Origin: Pseudomonas kielensis
Lineage (GTDB): Bacteria > Pseudomonadota > Gammaproteobacteria > Pseudomonadales > Pseudomonadaceae
Direction of reading: 5' to 3'
Assembly: GCF_014236655.1 (NCBI RefSeq)
Contig: NZ_JACMYG010000006.1
Span: 62,001-126,000, forward strand
DNA: 64,000 bases
This document shows positions 9,075 through 18,161 of the stretch, piece by piece; the stretch's first letter is position 1; the number at the start of each line of letters is the position of its first letter. The notes below the pieces were generated by a model. That model saw nothing but the letters and a program-made list of their open reading frames with translations. It was not told the origin of the DNA and made no database searches. The position numbers and the translations under genes were made by a program.

Positions 9075-9893
9075 ATGTCGCGTCGTATCTCCCCCGTCAT
9101 ACCCGGCTTCGGGCTGACGCTGGGCTACACCTTGGTGTACCTCAGCCTGATTGTGCTCATACCCCTGGCGGCGATGTTCGTCCACGCCGCTCAACTCACC
9201 TGGGAGCAGTTCTGGACCATCATCACCGCGCCACGGGTGCTGGCGGCCTTGCAGCTGAGCTTTGGCACGGCGCTCTGTGCCGCGATCATCAACGGCATCA
9301 TCGGCACGCTGCTGGCCTGGGTGCTGGTGCGCTATACCTTTCCGGGACGCAAAATCATCGACGCGATGATCGACTTGCCCTTCGCCTTGCCCACTGCCGT
9401 GGCCGGTATTGCGCTCACGGCGCTGTACGCACCCAACGGCCTGGTGGGTCAGTTTGCAGCGGACCTGGGGTTCAAGATCGCCTACACCCCCCTGGGCATC
9501 ACCCTTGCCCTGACGTTTGTGACCCTTCCATTCGTGGTACGTACGGTACAGCCGGTGCTGGCCGATATCCCGCGTGAAATCGAAGAAGCGGCGGCATGCC
9601 TGGGGGCCAAGCCCTTGCAAGTGTTCCGCTACATCCTGCTGCCGGCCTTGTTGCCGGCCTGGTTGACCGGTTTTGCCCTGGCGTTTGCCCGAGGTGTCGG
9701 GGAATACGGCTCGGTGATTTTTATTGCCGGCAACATGCCGATGAAAACCGAAATCCTGCCGCTGCTGATCATGGTCAAGCTCGACCAGTACGATTACACC
9801 GGTGCCACCTCCATTGGCGTGTTGATGCTGGTGGTTTCCTTTGTCCTGTTGCTGCTGATCAACCTGTTGCAGCGGCGCATCGAAACCCCATAA
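9075..9893 (+). CDS. cysT: Sulfate ABC transporter permease CysT
   Basis: Inner-membrane permease, 272 residues, with about six transmembrane helices. It pairs with CysW to form the sulfate channel. The EAA-type loop that docks on CysA is visible as [20 protein letters not shown] (about 172-191). An AAGGA RBS (9063-9067) precedes the ATG. The stop lies 13 bp before cysW, and the AGGAGG used by cysW directly follows cysT, indicating translational coupling. Confidence 0.95.
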   Translation: MSRRISPVIPGFGLTLGYTLVYLSLIVLIPLAAMFVHAAQLTWEQFWTIITAPRVLAALQLSFGTALCAAIINGIIGTLLAWVLVRYTFPGRKIIDAMIDLPFALPTAVAGIALTALYAPNGLVGQFAADLGFKIAYTPLGITLALTFVTLPFVVRTVQPVLADIPREIEEAAACLGAKPLQVFRYILLPALLPAWLTGFALAFARGVGEYGSVIFIAGNMPMKTEILPLLIMVKLDQYDYTGATSIGVLMLVVSFVLLLLINLLQRRIETP

Positions 9894-9906
9894 GGAGGCG
9901 CGAACC

Positions 9907-10779
9907 ATGTCCCAATCGTCTATTAGCGCCGCTTCCTCGGCCAACGCTGCCCGTCGTGGCAGTGCCAGCTCGCGACGAATCCTGATCGTCCTCGGCTGGC
10001 TGATCTTTGCCCTGTTCCTGTTGTTGCCCCTGTTCATCGTGGTCTCCCAGGGCCTGAAGCTTGGCCTGGGCGCGTTCTTCGCTGCGATCTTCGAGCCCGA
10101 CGCCTTGTCGGCGTTGAAACTCACGGTGATCGCGGTGCTGATCTCGGTGCCGCTGAACCTGGTGTTCGGCGTCAGTGCCGCCTGGTGCGTCAGCAAGTAC
10201 TCGTTCCGTGGCAAGAGCATGCTGGTGACCCTGATCGACCTGCCGTTCTCGGTGTCGCCAGTGATCGCCGGCCTGGTCTATGTGCTGATGTTCGGCGCCC
10301 AGGGCCTGTTCGGGCCGTGGCTGCAGGACCATGACATCCAGATCGTCTTCGCCTTGCCGGGCATCGTGCTGGCGACGATTTTCGTCACCGTGCCCTTTGT
10401 CGCGCGTGAGCTGATCCCGCTGATGCAGGAGCAGGGCACGCAGGAAGAGGAAGCCGCGCGCTTGCTGGGCGCCAACGGCTGGCAGATGTTCTGGCATGTC
10501 ACCGTGCCGAACATCAAATGGGGCCTGATCTACGGCGTGGTGCTGTGTACCGCGCGGGCGATGGGCGAGTTCGGTGCGGTGTCGGTGGTTTCCGGGCACA
10601 TTCGCGGGGTGACCAACACCTTGCCGTTGCACGTCGAGATCCTCTACAACGAGTACAACCACGTCGCCGCGTTTGCCGTCGCAAGCCTGTTGCTGATCCT
10701 GGCGCTCTTCATCCTGCTGCTCAAGCAGTGGAGCGAAAACCGTATTAACCGCCTGCGCGCCAGCGCCGCGGAGGAATAA
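9907..10779 (+). CDS. cysW: Sulfate ABC transporter permease CysW
   Basis: Second permease of the sulfate/thiosulfate importer, 290 residues, with about six membrane helices after a short Ser-rich cytoplasmic N-terminus. The ABC-docking loop appears as [16 protein letters not shown] (about 181-196), and the [15 protein letters not shown] block is characteristic of CysW. AGGAGG (9895-9900) is the RBS. It ends only 3 bp before the cysA start, so the two are tightly coupled. Confidence 0.95.
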   Translation: MSQSSISAASSANAARRGSASSRRILIVLGWLIFALFLLLPLFIVVSQGLKLGLGAFFAAIFEPDALSALKLTVIAVLISVPLNLVFGVSAAWCVSKYSFRGKSMLVTLIDLPFSVSPVIAGLVYVLMFGAQGLFGPWLQDHDIQIVFALPGIVLATIFVTVPFVARELIPLMQEQGTQEEEAARLLGANGWQMFWHVTVPNIKWGLIYGVVLCTARAMGEFGAVSVVSGHIRGVTNTLPLHVEILYNEYNHVAAFAVASLLLILALFILLLKQWSENRINRLRASAAEE

Positions 10780-10782
10780 TTC

Positions 10783-11772
<990 letters not shown>

Positions 11773-11820
11773 CAGCTACGCAGGCGGGTTCATTTCGATC
11801 CGCTTTGGCACCGTGCCACT

Positions 11821-12342
11821 TCAGGCACGGCCGTGGGCCCGGGTGCGCACCGGGCCTGCCCGCTGCTCGATCTGCTCCTTGAGGTCATGGCGCAGGCCCA
11901 GCAGGAAGGCCAGTTCGGCCACCACGAACAGCGGCCCGACGATCAACCCGCTGACATCATCGACAAACGCCGGTTTGCGTCCTTCGTAGTAATGCCCGAC
12001 AAACTGGATCACCCACCCCAGCACAAACAAGCCGATGCCGCTGCCCAGCCACACCCCGGTGCTCTGCGCCGCCAGGACCTGGCCCAGCCATACGGACAGG
12101 CCGAGCAGCACCGTCATCAGCACGCCCAGGCGCACTTCCAGGCGTAGGTAGAACCACGCCGAGGCCAGGGCCACGAGCACTGCCGGCGACAGCCAGAGCC
12201 CGGCCACCGACCAGGACGGCCGCGACAGCAGCACCGCGACGGCCACCACAATCAACGGAATCCCGATAAAGTGGCTGGCGATATTGCGCGGGTCACGGTG
12301 GTAAGCGGCGTATTGACTGAGGTGGTCAACCAGGCTTTTCAT
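11821..12342 (-). CDS. Mpo1-like (DUF962) membrane protein
   Basis: A 173-residue protein with about four hydrophobic segments, matching the DUF962/Mpo1 family by its N-terminal HLSQYAAYHRDPRNIASHFIG block and the later FVGHYYEGRKPAFVDD. The yeast member Mpo1 is an iron-dependent dioxygenase in fatty-acid alpha-oxidation; the conserved His residues (HRD, SHF, GHYYE) are present here. Bacterial function is unproven. It has a strong AGGAGG RBS upstream of ATG 12342 and is divergent from the Crp-type regulator. Confidence 0.75.
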   Translation of the reverse strand: MKSLVDHLSQYAAYHRDPRNIASHFIGIPLIVVAVAVLLSRPSWSVAGLWLSPAVLVALASAWFYLRLEVRLGVLMTVLLGLSVWLGQVLAAQSTGVWLGSGIGLFVLGWVIQFVGHYYEGRKPAFVDDVSGLIVGPLFVVAELAFLLGLRHDLKEQIEQRAGPVRTRAHGRA

Positions 12343-12428
12343 TGTTATTTCCTCCTGTAGGGATGTTGATCATGCCCTGAGGCCCGTCGTTGCTCTGTCA
12401 GCCAGACGACAATCACTGTGGAGACTTC

Positions 12429-13115
12429 ATGCAAATAGCGGCCTGGCGTGCCTGCCTGATGCAGGGGCAGTGGTTCAGCCACCTGCCATCCTGTCTTCAG
12501 GATAGCTTGCTGTCTTTGGCGCGCGTGCGGCACCTGTCCGCGGGGCAGCGTCTGTTCGGCCGTGGCGATCCGCCATGTGGCCTGTACGCCGTACTCGAAG
12601 GCGCGGTGCGGGTGGGGGCGGTGAGCGAGCAGGGCAAGGAGGCGTTGTTGAGCCTGATCGAAGCGCCGCACTGGTTCGGCGAAATCTGCCTGTTCGATGG
12701 CCAGCCACGCACCCATGATGCCTACGCGGTGGGTCCCTGCATCCTGTTGCAGTTGCCACAGGCCGCGTTGCTGGCCTATCTCGATCAGCAACCGCAGCAC
12801 TGGCGGCAACTGGCGCTGTTGATGAGCCACAAACTGCGCCTGACCTTCATCAACCTTGAACAATTGACCCTGCTGGCGGCCCCGGCCCGGGTGGCGCACC
12901 GGCTGCTGATGATCGCCGATGGCTATGGCGAGATCGAGCCGGCGCGGCGGGTCCTGCAATTGCCGCAGGAGCAACTGGCCTTGCTGCTGTCGCTGTCGCG
13001 CCAGACCACCAACCAGATCCTGCGGGACCTGGAAAGCCAGGGCATTCTCAGCCTCGGTTACGGTGAAATCGAAATCCTCGATGCCTCGCGGTTGCGCGCG
13101 CTGGTGCAGCCGTGA
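12429..13115 (+). CDS. Crp/Fnr-family transcriptional regulator
   Basis: A 228-residue regulator with a cyclic-nucleotide-binding-like beta barrel (about 20-145; GLYAVLEGAVRVG and HWFGEICLFDGQPRTHDA) and a Crp-type winged helix (about 155-222; LPQEQLALLLSLSRQTTNQILRDLE split across the turn). No FNR-type Cys cluster is seen, so it is unlikely to sense oxygen through an Fe-S cluster. The effector is unknown. The ATG at 12429 was chosen because it gives the usual family length; a 13-residue upstream extension is open. P. aeruginosa carries a similar gene in the same neighbourhood. Confidence 0.85.
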   Translation: MQIAAWRACLMQGQWFSHLPSCLQDSLLSLARVRHLSAGQRLFGRGDPPCGLYAVLEGAVRVGAVSEQGKEALLSLIEAPHWFGEICLFDGQPRTHDAYAVGPCILLQLPQAALLAYLDQQPQHWRQLALLMSHKLRLTFINLEQLTLLAAPARVAHRLLMIADGYGEIEPARRVLQLPQEQLALLLSLSRQTTNQILRDLESQGILSLGYGEIEILDASRLRALVQP

Positions 13116-13203
13116 CGTGCCCGGTTGATCCGAAATAAGCGTTAGTGATGGGCTTTGGCCGCCAAGGCGCCTAGCCTGTAGCGACGAATAACCGAGGTGT
13201 GCC

Positions 13204-13569
13204 ATGCGATTGTTGTTAGTGGAAGATGAACCGGAAATCGCCAAGGCGCTGGCCCAGGGCCTGAGCGAAGCCAGCTACACGGTGGATGTGGCCGACAACG
13301 GCATGGCCGGCCGGCGTTTCATCGAGACCGTTGAATACGACCTGATCATTCTCGACGTCATGCTGCCGGGCCTGAACGGCTGGCAACTGTTGCAACAGAT
13401 CCGCCAGCTTGGCGCGACACCGGTGTTGTTCCTGACCACCAAAGACGGCATCGAAGACCGTTTGCGTGGCCTGGAACTGCATGAAGATGACTACCTGCTC
13501 AAGCCGTTTACCCACAGCGCCCTGGTGGCGCGGGTACGCAAGTTGCTGCGCCGCGATCGCGGGCGTTAA
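13204..13569 (+). CDS. Receiver-only response regulator (possibly truncated OmpR family)
   Basis: A 121-residue receiver domain: acidic pair at VEDEPE, phosphoacceptor Asp51 in LIILDVMLPG, the conserved Thr in LFLTTKDG, and Lys about 101 in LLKPF. It looks like the N-terminus of an OmpR/CopR-class regulator (typical length about 225 aa), but it stops at RKLLRRDRGR, exactly where the linker to the winged helix would begin. No winged-helix coding is visible in any frame of the 65 bp before the next operator region. It may be a genuine single-domain regulator or the remnant of a decapitated one. No sensor kinase is adjacent. Confidence 0.75.
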   Translation: MRLLLVEDEPEIAKALAQGLSEASYTVDVADNGMAGRRFIETVEYDLIILDVMLPGLNGWQLLQQIRQLGATPVLFLTTKDGIEDRLRGLELHEDDYLLKPFTHSALVARVRKLLRRDRGR

Positions 13570-13627
13570 GCCACCGGTCAGCGGCAGGCGCATTCTATTC
13601 AGGGATTAGGCTAAGCTCTGTCTCATT

Positions 13628-13687
13628 AATGCATTGAATACGATGCATACGTATAGTTCTAGCAAAAATGCACTGTATAGGATGCAG
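13628..13687 (+). promoter_or_regulatory. Tandem operator-like repeats before hipB
   Basis: Two 21-bp direct repeats at 13628-13648 and 13667-13687 share 16 of 21 bases. Each contains an inverted repeat of 5-8-5 form: TGCAT-N8-ATGCA in the first (perfect) and TGCAC-N8-ATGCA in the second. E. coli HipB operators have the same 5-8-5 geometry with a different sequence. They lie just upstream of the chosen hipB start, as expected for autorepression. Confidence 0.7.
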
Positions 13688-13696
13688 GTTAGGCCC

Positions 13697-13945
13697 ATGG
13701 AAAACCTTGGCGAACTGATCAGATCGCTGCGCAAAGAACGCAAACTGACGCAGCAGGCACTGGCGAGTCAGTACGGGATGAGCCGTGCCACTATCTCAGG
13801 CATCGAGAACAACTCCTTGTCGGAAATCGGTATCCGCAAGGTCGAAGCCATCCTTAACGGCTTTGGCTACGAGCTCACGGCGGTACCTAGACAATCCCGG
13901 CGTGCGACATTGGACAGCCTGAAAAAGGTCAACTTCCATGAGTAA
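13697..13945 (+). CDS. hipB: HipB-like XRE antitoxin
   Basis: An 82-residue helix-turn-helix protein of the XRE family. The HTH spans about residues 5-60 (LIRSLRKERKLTQQALASQYG, then SRATISGIENN, written here in pieces). A 25-residue tail rich in basic residues follows. By analogy it neutralises the downstream HipA-like kinase and represses the pair. The ATG at 13697 is preferred over in-frame starts at 13634 and 13682 because those would put the operator-like repeats inside the gene. It overlaps hipA by 8 bp, which indicates coupled translation. Confidence 0.82.
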   Translation: MENLGELIRSLRKERKLTQQALASQYGMSRATISGIENNSLSEIGIRKVEAILNGFGYELTAVPRQSRRATLDSLKKVNFHE

Positions 13946-15170
13946 CGCGCTGGATAAGCAACGTTTGCATGTCAGTGTGTCCGGTTCTCCGGTAGGGACC
14001 CTCGGTCGCGGTCAATTGCGCGATGATTCAGTGTTCAGTTATGCCGACGACGCGCAGGAAACCCACGCCGTCTCGTTGACCATGCCCGTTCGCCTGGAGA
14101 GCTATGCCTGGGCGCGCGGATTGCCGCCGGTGTTTGAAATGAACCTGCCGGAAGGCGCGCTGCGTGAGGAACTGGTGCGTCGATTCAGCAAGGCGATTCG
14201 CGGCTTTGATGACTTCGCGCTGTTGGCGATCACTGGCCCTTACCAGTTGGGACGCTTGGGACTTTCCGAGATGGGCAGTGCCACTCCCCCACTCCCAGAC
14301 ACTCGCCTTGCAGACCTGCTGGTGCATGATGGCGCCCAAGGCCTGTTTGAAGACCTGTTGCACACTTATGGCCAGTATTCGGGGGTTTCCGGGGTGCAGC
14401 CCAAAGTGCTGTTGCGCGACAGTGCTGCCCCTATAGACCGGCTGACCCATCGAGGGGCCACCCATCTGGTCAAGACCTTTCGCCCGGAGGAATACCCGGA
14501 GCTGGCGGCGAATGAGTACTTCTGCATGCGCGCAGCGCTGCATTCGGGGCTTGATGTGCCTGGATTCGAACTGAGTGAGCGCGGGAAATTCCTGGTCGTC
14601 GAGCGTTTTGATCTGAATGACCAAGGCTACCTGGGCTTCGAAGATTTCTGTGTACTCAACGCCTGGCCTTCCAGGGCCAAATACGATGGCTCGTATGAAG
14701 GGGCTGCCAAGCAGATCAAGGCGTTCGTTTCTCCGCACTTGTTGGGCCAGGCCCTGGAGTCGTTCTTCAAGATTGTCGCGTTGTCGGCGGGCCTGAAAAA
14801 TGGCGATGCACACCTGAAGAACTTTGGTGTGTTGTATCCCGACTGCAGTGCTGCGGCTCCCATCAGCTTCGCCCCGGCCTATGACATCGTCACCACCTCG
14901 GTCTATATCCAGACCGATAGCATGGCGTTGCTGTTGGGTGGCTCAAAAGCATGGCCCAAATACAAAATGCTGATGCGCTTTGGGCGCTCGGCCTGCAACC
15001 TGACCGAGGGCCGTTGCCATGAACTGTTGCAGCAAGTGGTTCATGGCATGGAGTTGGCGATGGTCGAGATGAGGGATTACATCCGCACCCATCGGGGTTT
15101 TGCCGAGATAGGCAAGGCCATGCTCGAGCAATGGCAGGCTGGCACTGAGCGCAGCCTGGTGAAAGGCTGA
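13938..15170 (+). CDS. hipA: HipA-like serine/threonine kinase toxin
   Basis: A 410-residue HipA-family protein. The N-terminal subdomain (about 1-110) contains FEMNLPEGALRE. The kinase core shows SGVQPKVLL (ATP-loop region), the catalytic GDAHLKNF with Asp290, and the metal-binding AYDIV with Asp316, all intact. E. coli HipA phosphorylates glutamyl-tRNA synthetase and induces persistence; the target here is unknown. It overlaps the hipB end. The gene ends 1 bp before the convergent AraC regulator stop. Gene pairs of this kind are often acquired horizontally, but no mobile element was seen at the borders. Confidence 0.87.
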   Translation: MSNALDKQRLHVSVSGSPVGTLGRGQLRDDSVFSYADDAQETHAVSLTMPVRLESYAWARGLPPVFEMNLPEGALREELVRRFSKAIRGFDDFALLAITGPYQLGRLGLSEMGSATPPLPDTRLADLLVHDGAQGLFEDLLHTYGQYSGVSGVQPKVLLRDSAAPIDRLTHRGATHLVKTFRPEEYPELAANEYFCMRAALHSGLDVPGFELSERGKFLVVERFDLNDQGYLGFEDFCVLNAWPSRAKYDGSYEGAAKQIKAFVSPHLLGQALESFFKIVALSAGLKNGDAHLKNFGVLYPDCSAAAPISFAPAYDIVTTSVYIQTDSMALLLGGSKAWPKYKMLMRFGRSACNLTEGRCHELLQQVVHGMELAMVEMRDYIRTHRGFAEIGKAMLEQWQAGTERSLVKG

Positions 15171-16175
15171 TCAGCGCAACCCATCGCGAAACTGCCCCGG
15201 TGTCATCCCGGTCCAGCGCTTGAACGCGCGGCTGAAGCTGCTGGTGTCGGCGAATCCCAACAGATAACTGATTTCGCTCAGCGAGCACTGCGGGTCACGC
15301 AGGTGCAGCAGGGCCAGGTTCTCGCGGCTTTCATTGAGCAGGGTGTCGAAGCGACAGCCTTCGTCCGCCAGGTGCCGTTGCAGGCTGCGCAGGCTCAGGT
15401 GCAGGGCCTGGGCGATGCGTTCGGCGCTGGGTTCGCCTTCGGGCAGTTGCTCCTCGATGGCATCTCGCACCTTACGCTCCCAGGTCAGCGGCTTGAGTTG
15501 CGCCAGGGTGCGCTTGAGCACGGTCTCGTTGTGCTCGGCCAGTTCCGGGTTGGCATCGTCCAGGTGACTGTCGAAATCCTCCAGGGAAAACTCCAGGCGA
15601 TCCTCTTCGGCGGCGAAGTACACCGGTGCGCGGAACACCTTGTGCCAGGGATGGGGATCGGCCGGCTCCGCACGTCGCAGGTACACCGCCAGCGGCGCGT
15701 ATTCGCGGCCCAGGCGGTTGCGGCAGGTGCGCACATAGATCGCGGCGAAGGCATCGAGGGCTTCGGGTGCCGGTGCCGGGCTGCCGGTGGGGACTTTGAG
15801 GGTGAAGCAGTAGCGATCCTCTGCCCGGCTCAAGTGCAGTTCGAGGGCATCACTGACGACCTGGTGATAACGCACGATGCGCTCGAACACTTCGCGCAGG
15901 CTGCCACTGGCCACCAGCGCATAGCCCAGTGCGTGAAAGGTGGTCGGGCTGACGAACCGCGAGACCCGCAAGCCGATCGCCGGGTCGCCACTGGCCTGGA
16001 CAGCCAGTTCCCACAGGCGCGTGGTGGCCGAGAGCGGATACCGCGCGTTGGGGTCGTCCATCAGTTGCGGGTCGAGCCCGGCTTGCCGGCACAGCACATC
16101 GCTGTCGAAGCCCAGGGCATCGAGTTGTTTGCGCAGGGCGCGGGTCCAGCTGGCGAGTGAGGTGGGTTCAATCAT
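15171..16175 (-). CDS. AraC-family transcriptional regulator
   Basis: A 334-residue regulator with an N-terminal arabinose-binding-arm-type domain of the OruR/PhaR kind (about 20-210; LRVSRFVSPTTFHALGYAL) and a C-terminal AraC double HTH (about 235-332; SLRSLQRHLADEG and ISYLLGFADTSSFSRAFKRWTG). It is divergent from the AlkB-like desaturase gene 100 bp away, so it probably controls that gene, perhaps in response to a fatty acid or hydrocarbon. The ligand is not inferable from sequence. Confidence 0.85.
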   Translation of the reverse strand: MIEPTSLASWTRALRKQLDALGFDSDVLCRQAGLDPQLMDDPNARYPLSATTRLWELAVQASGDPAIGLRVSRFVSPTTFHALGYALVASGSLREVFERIVRYHQVVSDALELHLSRAEDRYCFTLKVPTGSPAPAPEALDAFAAIYVRTCRNRLGREYAPLAVYLRRAEPADPHPWHKVFRAPVYFAAEEDRLEFSLEDFDSHLDDANPELAEHNETVLKRTLAQLKPLTWERKVRDAIEEQLPEGEPSAERIAQALHLSLRSLQRHLADEGCRFDTLLNESRENLALLHLRDPQCSLSEISYLLGFADTSSFSRAFKRWTGMTPGQFRDGLR

Positions 16176-16275
16176 GATGATTGGCGCTTCCGGTCAACGG
16201 GTTGGCGTTCACAGCTAGCGCCCAACGCGACCGCACAGGGCAGGATGCGAACATCAATAACCAGAGGATGGAAGC

Positions 16276-17349
16276 ATGCACGGTACTTCTGCAAGTCCCG
16301 AACGCCTGAATGCACAACAACGATCGGCGCATATTCGTGAAGTGGTGCTCGCCAAGGGCGTCGAACTGCGCCAGCGCTATCCGATCCTGCTGCACCAGGA
16401 TGCGCTGGGCGCCGGGATCCTGGCCTTTGCCCTGGCCGGGATGGTCGGTTCGGCGGCGCTGTACATCAGCGGGCACATGGCCTGGTGGGTGTGCCTGCTG
16501 CTCAACGCGTTTTTTGCCTCGCTGACCCATGAGCTGGAGCACGACCTGATCCACAGCATGTACTTTCGCAAGCAGCGCCTGCCCCACAACCTGATGATGG
16601 GGCTGGTCTGGCTGGCGCGTCCGAGCACCATCAACCCGTGGATCCGCCGCCACCTGCACCTCAATCACCACAAGGTCTCCGGCACCGAAACCGACATGGA
16701 AGAGCGCGCCATCACCAACGGTGAGCCGTGGGGCATCGCCCGGTTGCTGATGGTCGGCGATAACCTGATGTCGGCCTTTATCCGCATGCTGCGGGCCAAG
16801 ACCTGGGCGCACAAGCTGAGCATTGTCCAGCGCAGCCTCAAGGTCTATGCACCGTTGGCACTGCTGCATTGGGGCGCCTGGTATGTGTTCCTCGGGTTTC
16901 ACGGGATCAACGCCATCGCCTGGCTGATGGGCGCTTCGGTGGCGTGGTCAGCGAACACCCTGGCGGTGATGCAGATGATCGATATCGCCGCCGTGGTGAT
17001 CATCGGCCCCAACGTGCTGCGCACCTTCTGCCTGCACTTCGTCAGCTCGAACATGCACTACTACGGCGATATCGAGGCCGGTAACGTGATCCAGCAGACC
17101 CAGGTGCTCAACCCGTGGTGGATGTGGCCGTTGCAGGCGTTCTGCTTCAACTTCGGCAGCAGCCACGGCATTCACCATTTTGTGGTCAAGGAACCGTTCT
17201 ACATCCGCCAGATGACCGTGCCGGTGGCCCACAAGGTGATGCGCGAGATGGGGGTGCGGTTCAATGATTTCGGGACCTTCGGCCGCGCCAACCGGTTTAC
17301 CCGCAAGGAACAGGTGGCGGGGGAAGAGGTGCGTTCCGTGCGGGCTTGA
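16276..17349 (+). CDS. Fatty-acid desaturase / alkane-hydroxylase-like membrane oxidase
   Basis: A 357-residue integral membrane di-iron protein. The His clusters are HELEHD (about 83-88), HLHLNHH (about 124-130) and HGIHH near the C-terminus (about 297-301), all conserved. Membrane segments lie at about 40-85, 195-235 and 270-290. It belongs to the broad FA_desaturase/AlkB superfamily and is clearly different from DesA in this window. Substrate unknown: acyl chain, alkane or another lipid. The divergent AraC-type gene is its likely regulator. AGAGGA (16262-16267) precedes the ATG. Confidence 0.8.
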   Translation: MHGTSASPERLNAQQRSAHIREVVLAKGVELRQRYPILLHQDALGAGILAFALAGMVGSAALYISGHMAWWVCLLLNAFFASLTHELEHDLIHSMYFRKQRLPHNLMMGLVWLARPSTINPWIRRHLHLNHHKVSGTETDMEERAITNGEPWGIARLLMVGDNLMSAFIRMLRAKTWAHKLSIVQRSLKVYAPLALLHWGAWYVFLGFHGINAIAWLMGASVAWSANTLAVMQMIDIAAVVIIGPNVLRTFCLHFVSSNMHYYGDIEAGNVIQQTQVLNPWWMWPLQAFCFNFGSSHGIHHFVVKEPFYIRQMTVPVAHKVMREMGVRFNDFGTFGRANRFTRKEQVAGEEVRSVRA

Positions 17350-17452
17350 GTGGTCGTTGGGCGCTCTCCATCGCGGCGTGTCGGGCCACTTCACGCCAGC
17401 GAGCCAGGCGTTGCGCTATTTAATATTCCATTACGGTCTTAATAAATAGCTT

Positions 17453-17474
17453 CTTATTCCTTAGCGAATATAAG
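17453..17474 (+). promoter_or_regulatory. AT-rich palindrome before the hydrolase/sigma-54 activator unit
   Basis: TATTC-N6-GAATA (17455-17470) is nested inside CTTAT / ATAAG (17453-17457, 17470-17474). It lies 50 bp upstream of the next start. The same half-sites occur at 19137-19153, suggesting a shared regulator. Confidence 0.55.
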
Positions 17475-17523
17475 TCTCATCCCTATACTCGATCAGGAAC
17501 AGACACGCACAGGAGAGCTCCCC

Positions 17524-18105
17524 ATGCGCAACGAATCAATCCGCTACCTGATTGTGCCGGGCTGGCAGGGATCGCCAGACGATCATTGGCAGACCCACTG
17601 GCAGAACAGTCTGCCGAACAGCGCACGGGTCGAGCAGGACGATTGGCTCACCCCTCGGCGTGAAGACTGGGTGGCGGCGCTGGCCGAAGCCATTGCTGCC
17701 GACAGCACGCCGGTGATCCTCATCGCCCACAGCCTGGGTTGCATCACCGTGGCCCATTGGGCGGCCACCGCACCCTTGCAGACGCTGCGCCAGGTGCGCG
17801 GGGCCCTGCTGGTGGCGCCTGCCGATGTCGAGCGCCCGGCGTGCGTGCCGGCGTTGCGCAATTTCGCACCGATTCCCACGGACCTGCTGCCATTTCCCAG
17901 CCAGGTCGTCAGCTCCGACAACGACGCTGCCGTGAGTGCGCCGCGCGCGCTGGAGCTGGCGCGTAACTGGGGCGCCGAGGCAGGCATCCTGGCAGGTGCC
18001 GGACACATCAACGTGAAGTCCGGCCACCATCGTTGGGAGCAGGGGTTCGCTTACCTGTATCGCCTGCAGAACCGCATGGAACACCACGCCCTGCGTCGCG
18101 CCTGA
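17524..18105 (+). CDS. RBBP9/YdeN-type serine hydrolase
   Basis: A 193-residue compact alpha/beta hydrolase of the RBBP9 (DUF676/YdeN) family. It starts YLIVPGWQGSPDDHWQTHW and has the nucleophile elbow AHSLGC (Ser about 70). An acidic residue lies in SSDNDAAVS and the likely catalytic His is in GAGHINVKSGH. Its cytoplasmic substrate is unknown. GGAGAG precedes the ATG. The next gene, a sigma-54 activator, starts 56 bp downstream with no terminator between them, so they probably form an operon expressed from the AT-rich palindromic promoter upstream. Confidence 0.82.
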   Translation: MRNESIRYLIVPGWQGSPDDHWQTHWQNSLPNSARVEQDDWLTPRREDWVAALAEAIAADSTPVILIAHSLGCITVAHWAATAPLQTLRQVRGALLVAPADVERPACVPALRNFAPIPTDLLPFPSQVVSSDNDAAVSAPRALELARNWGAEAGILAGAGHINVKSGHHRWEQGFAYLYRLQNRMEHHALRRA

Positions 18106-18161
18106 TCGTCCCTTTCAATTCAACGCCCCCGTCCGCCGGCGGTCTTGGGCGGGAGCCTGCC

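Noticed and set aside
13567..13627. Frameshifted winged-helix remnant after the receiver-only gene
   Set aside because: The 60 bp before the hipB operators are too short and show no winged-helix residues in any frame.
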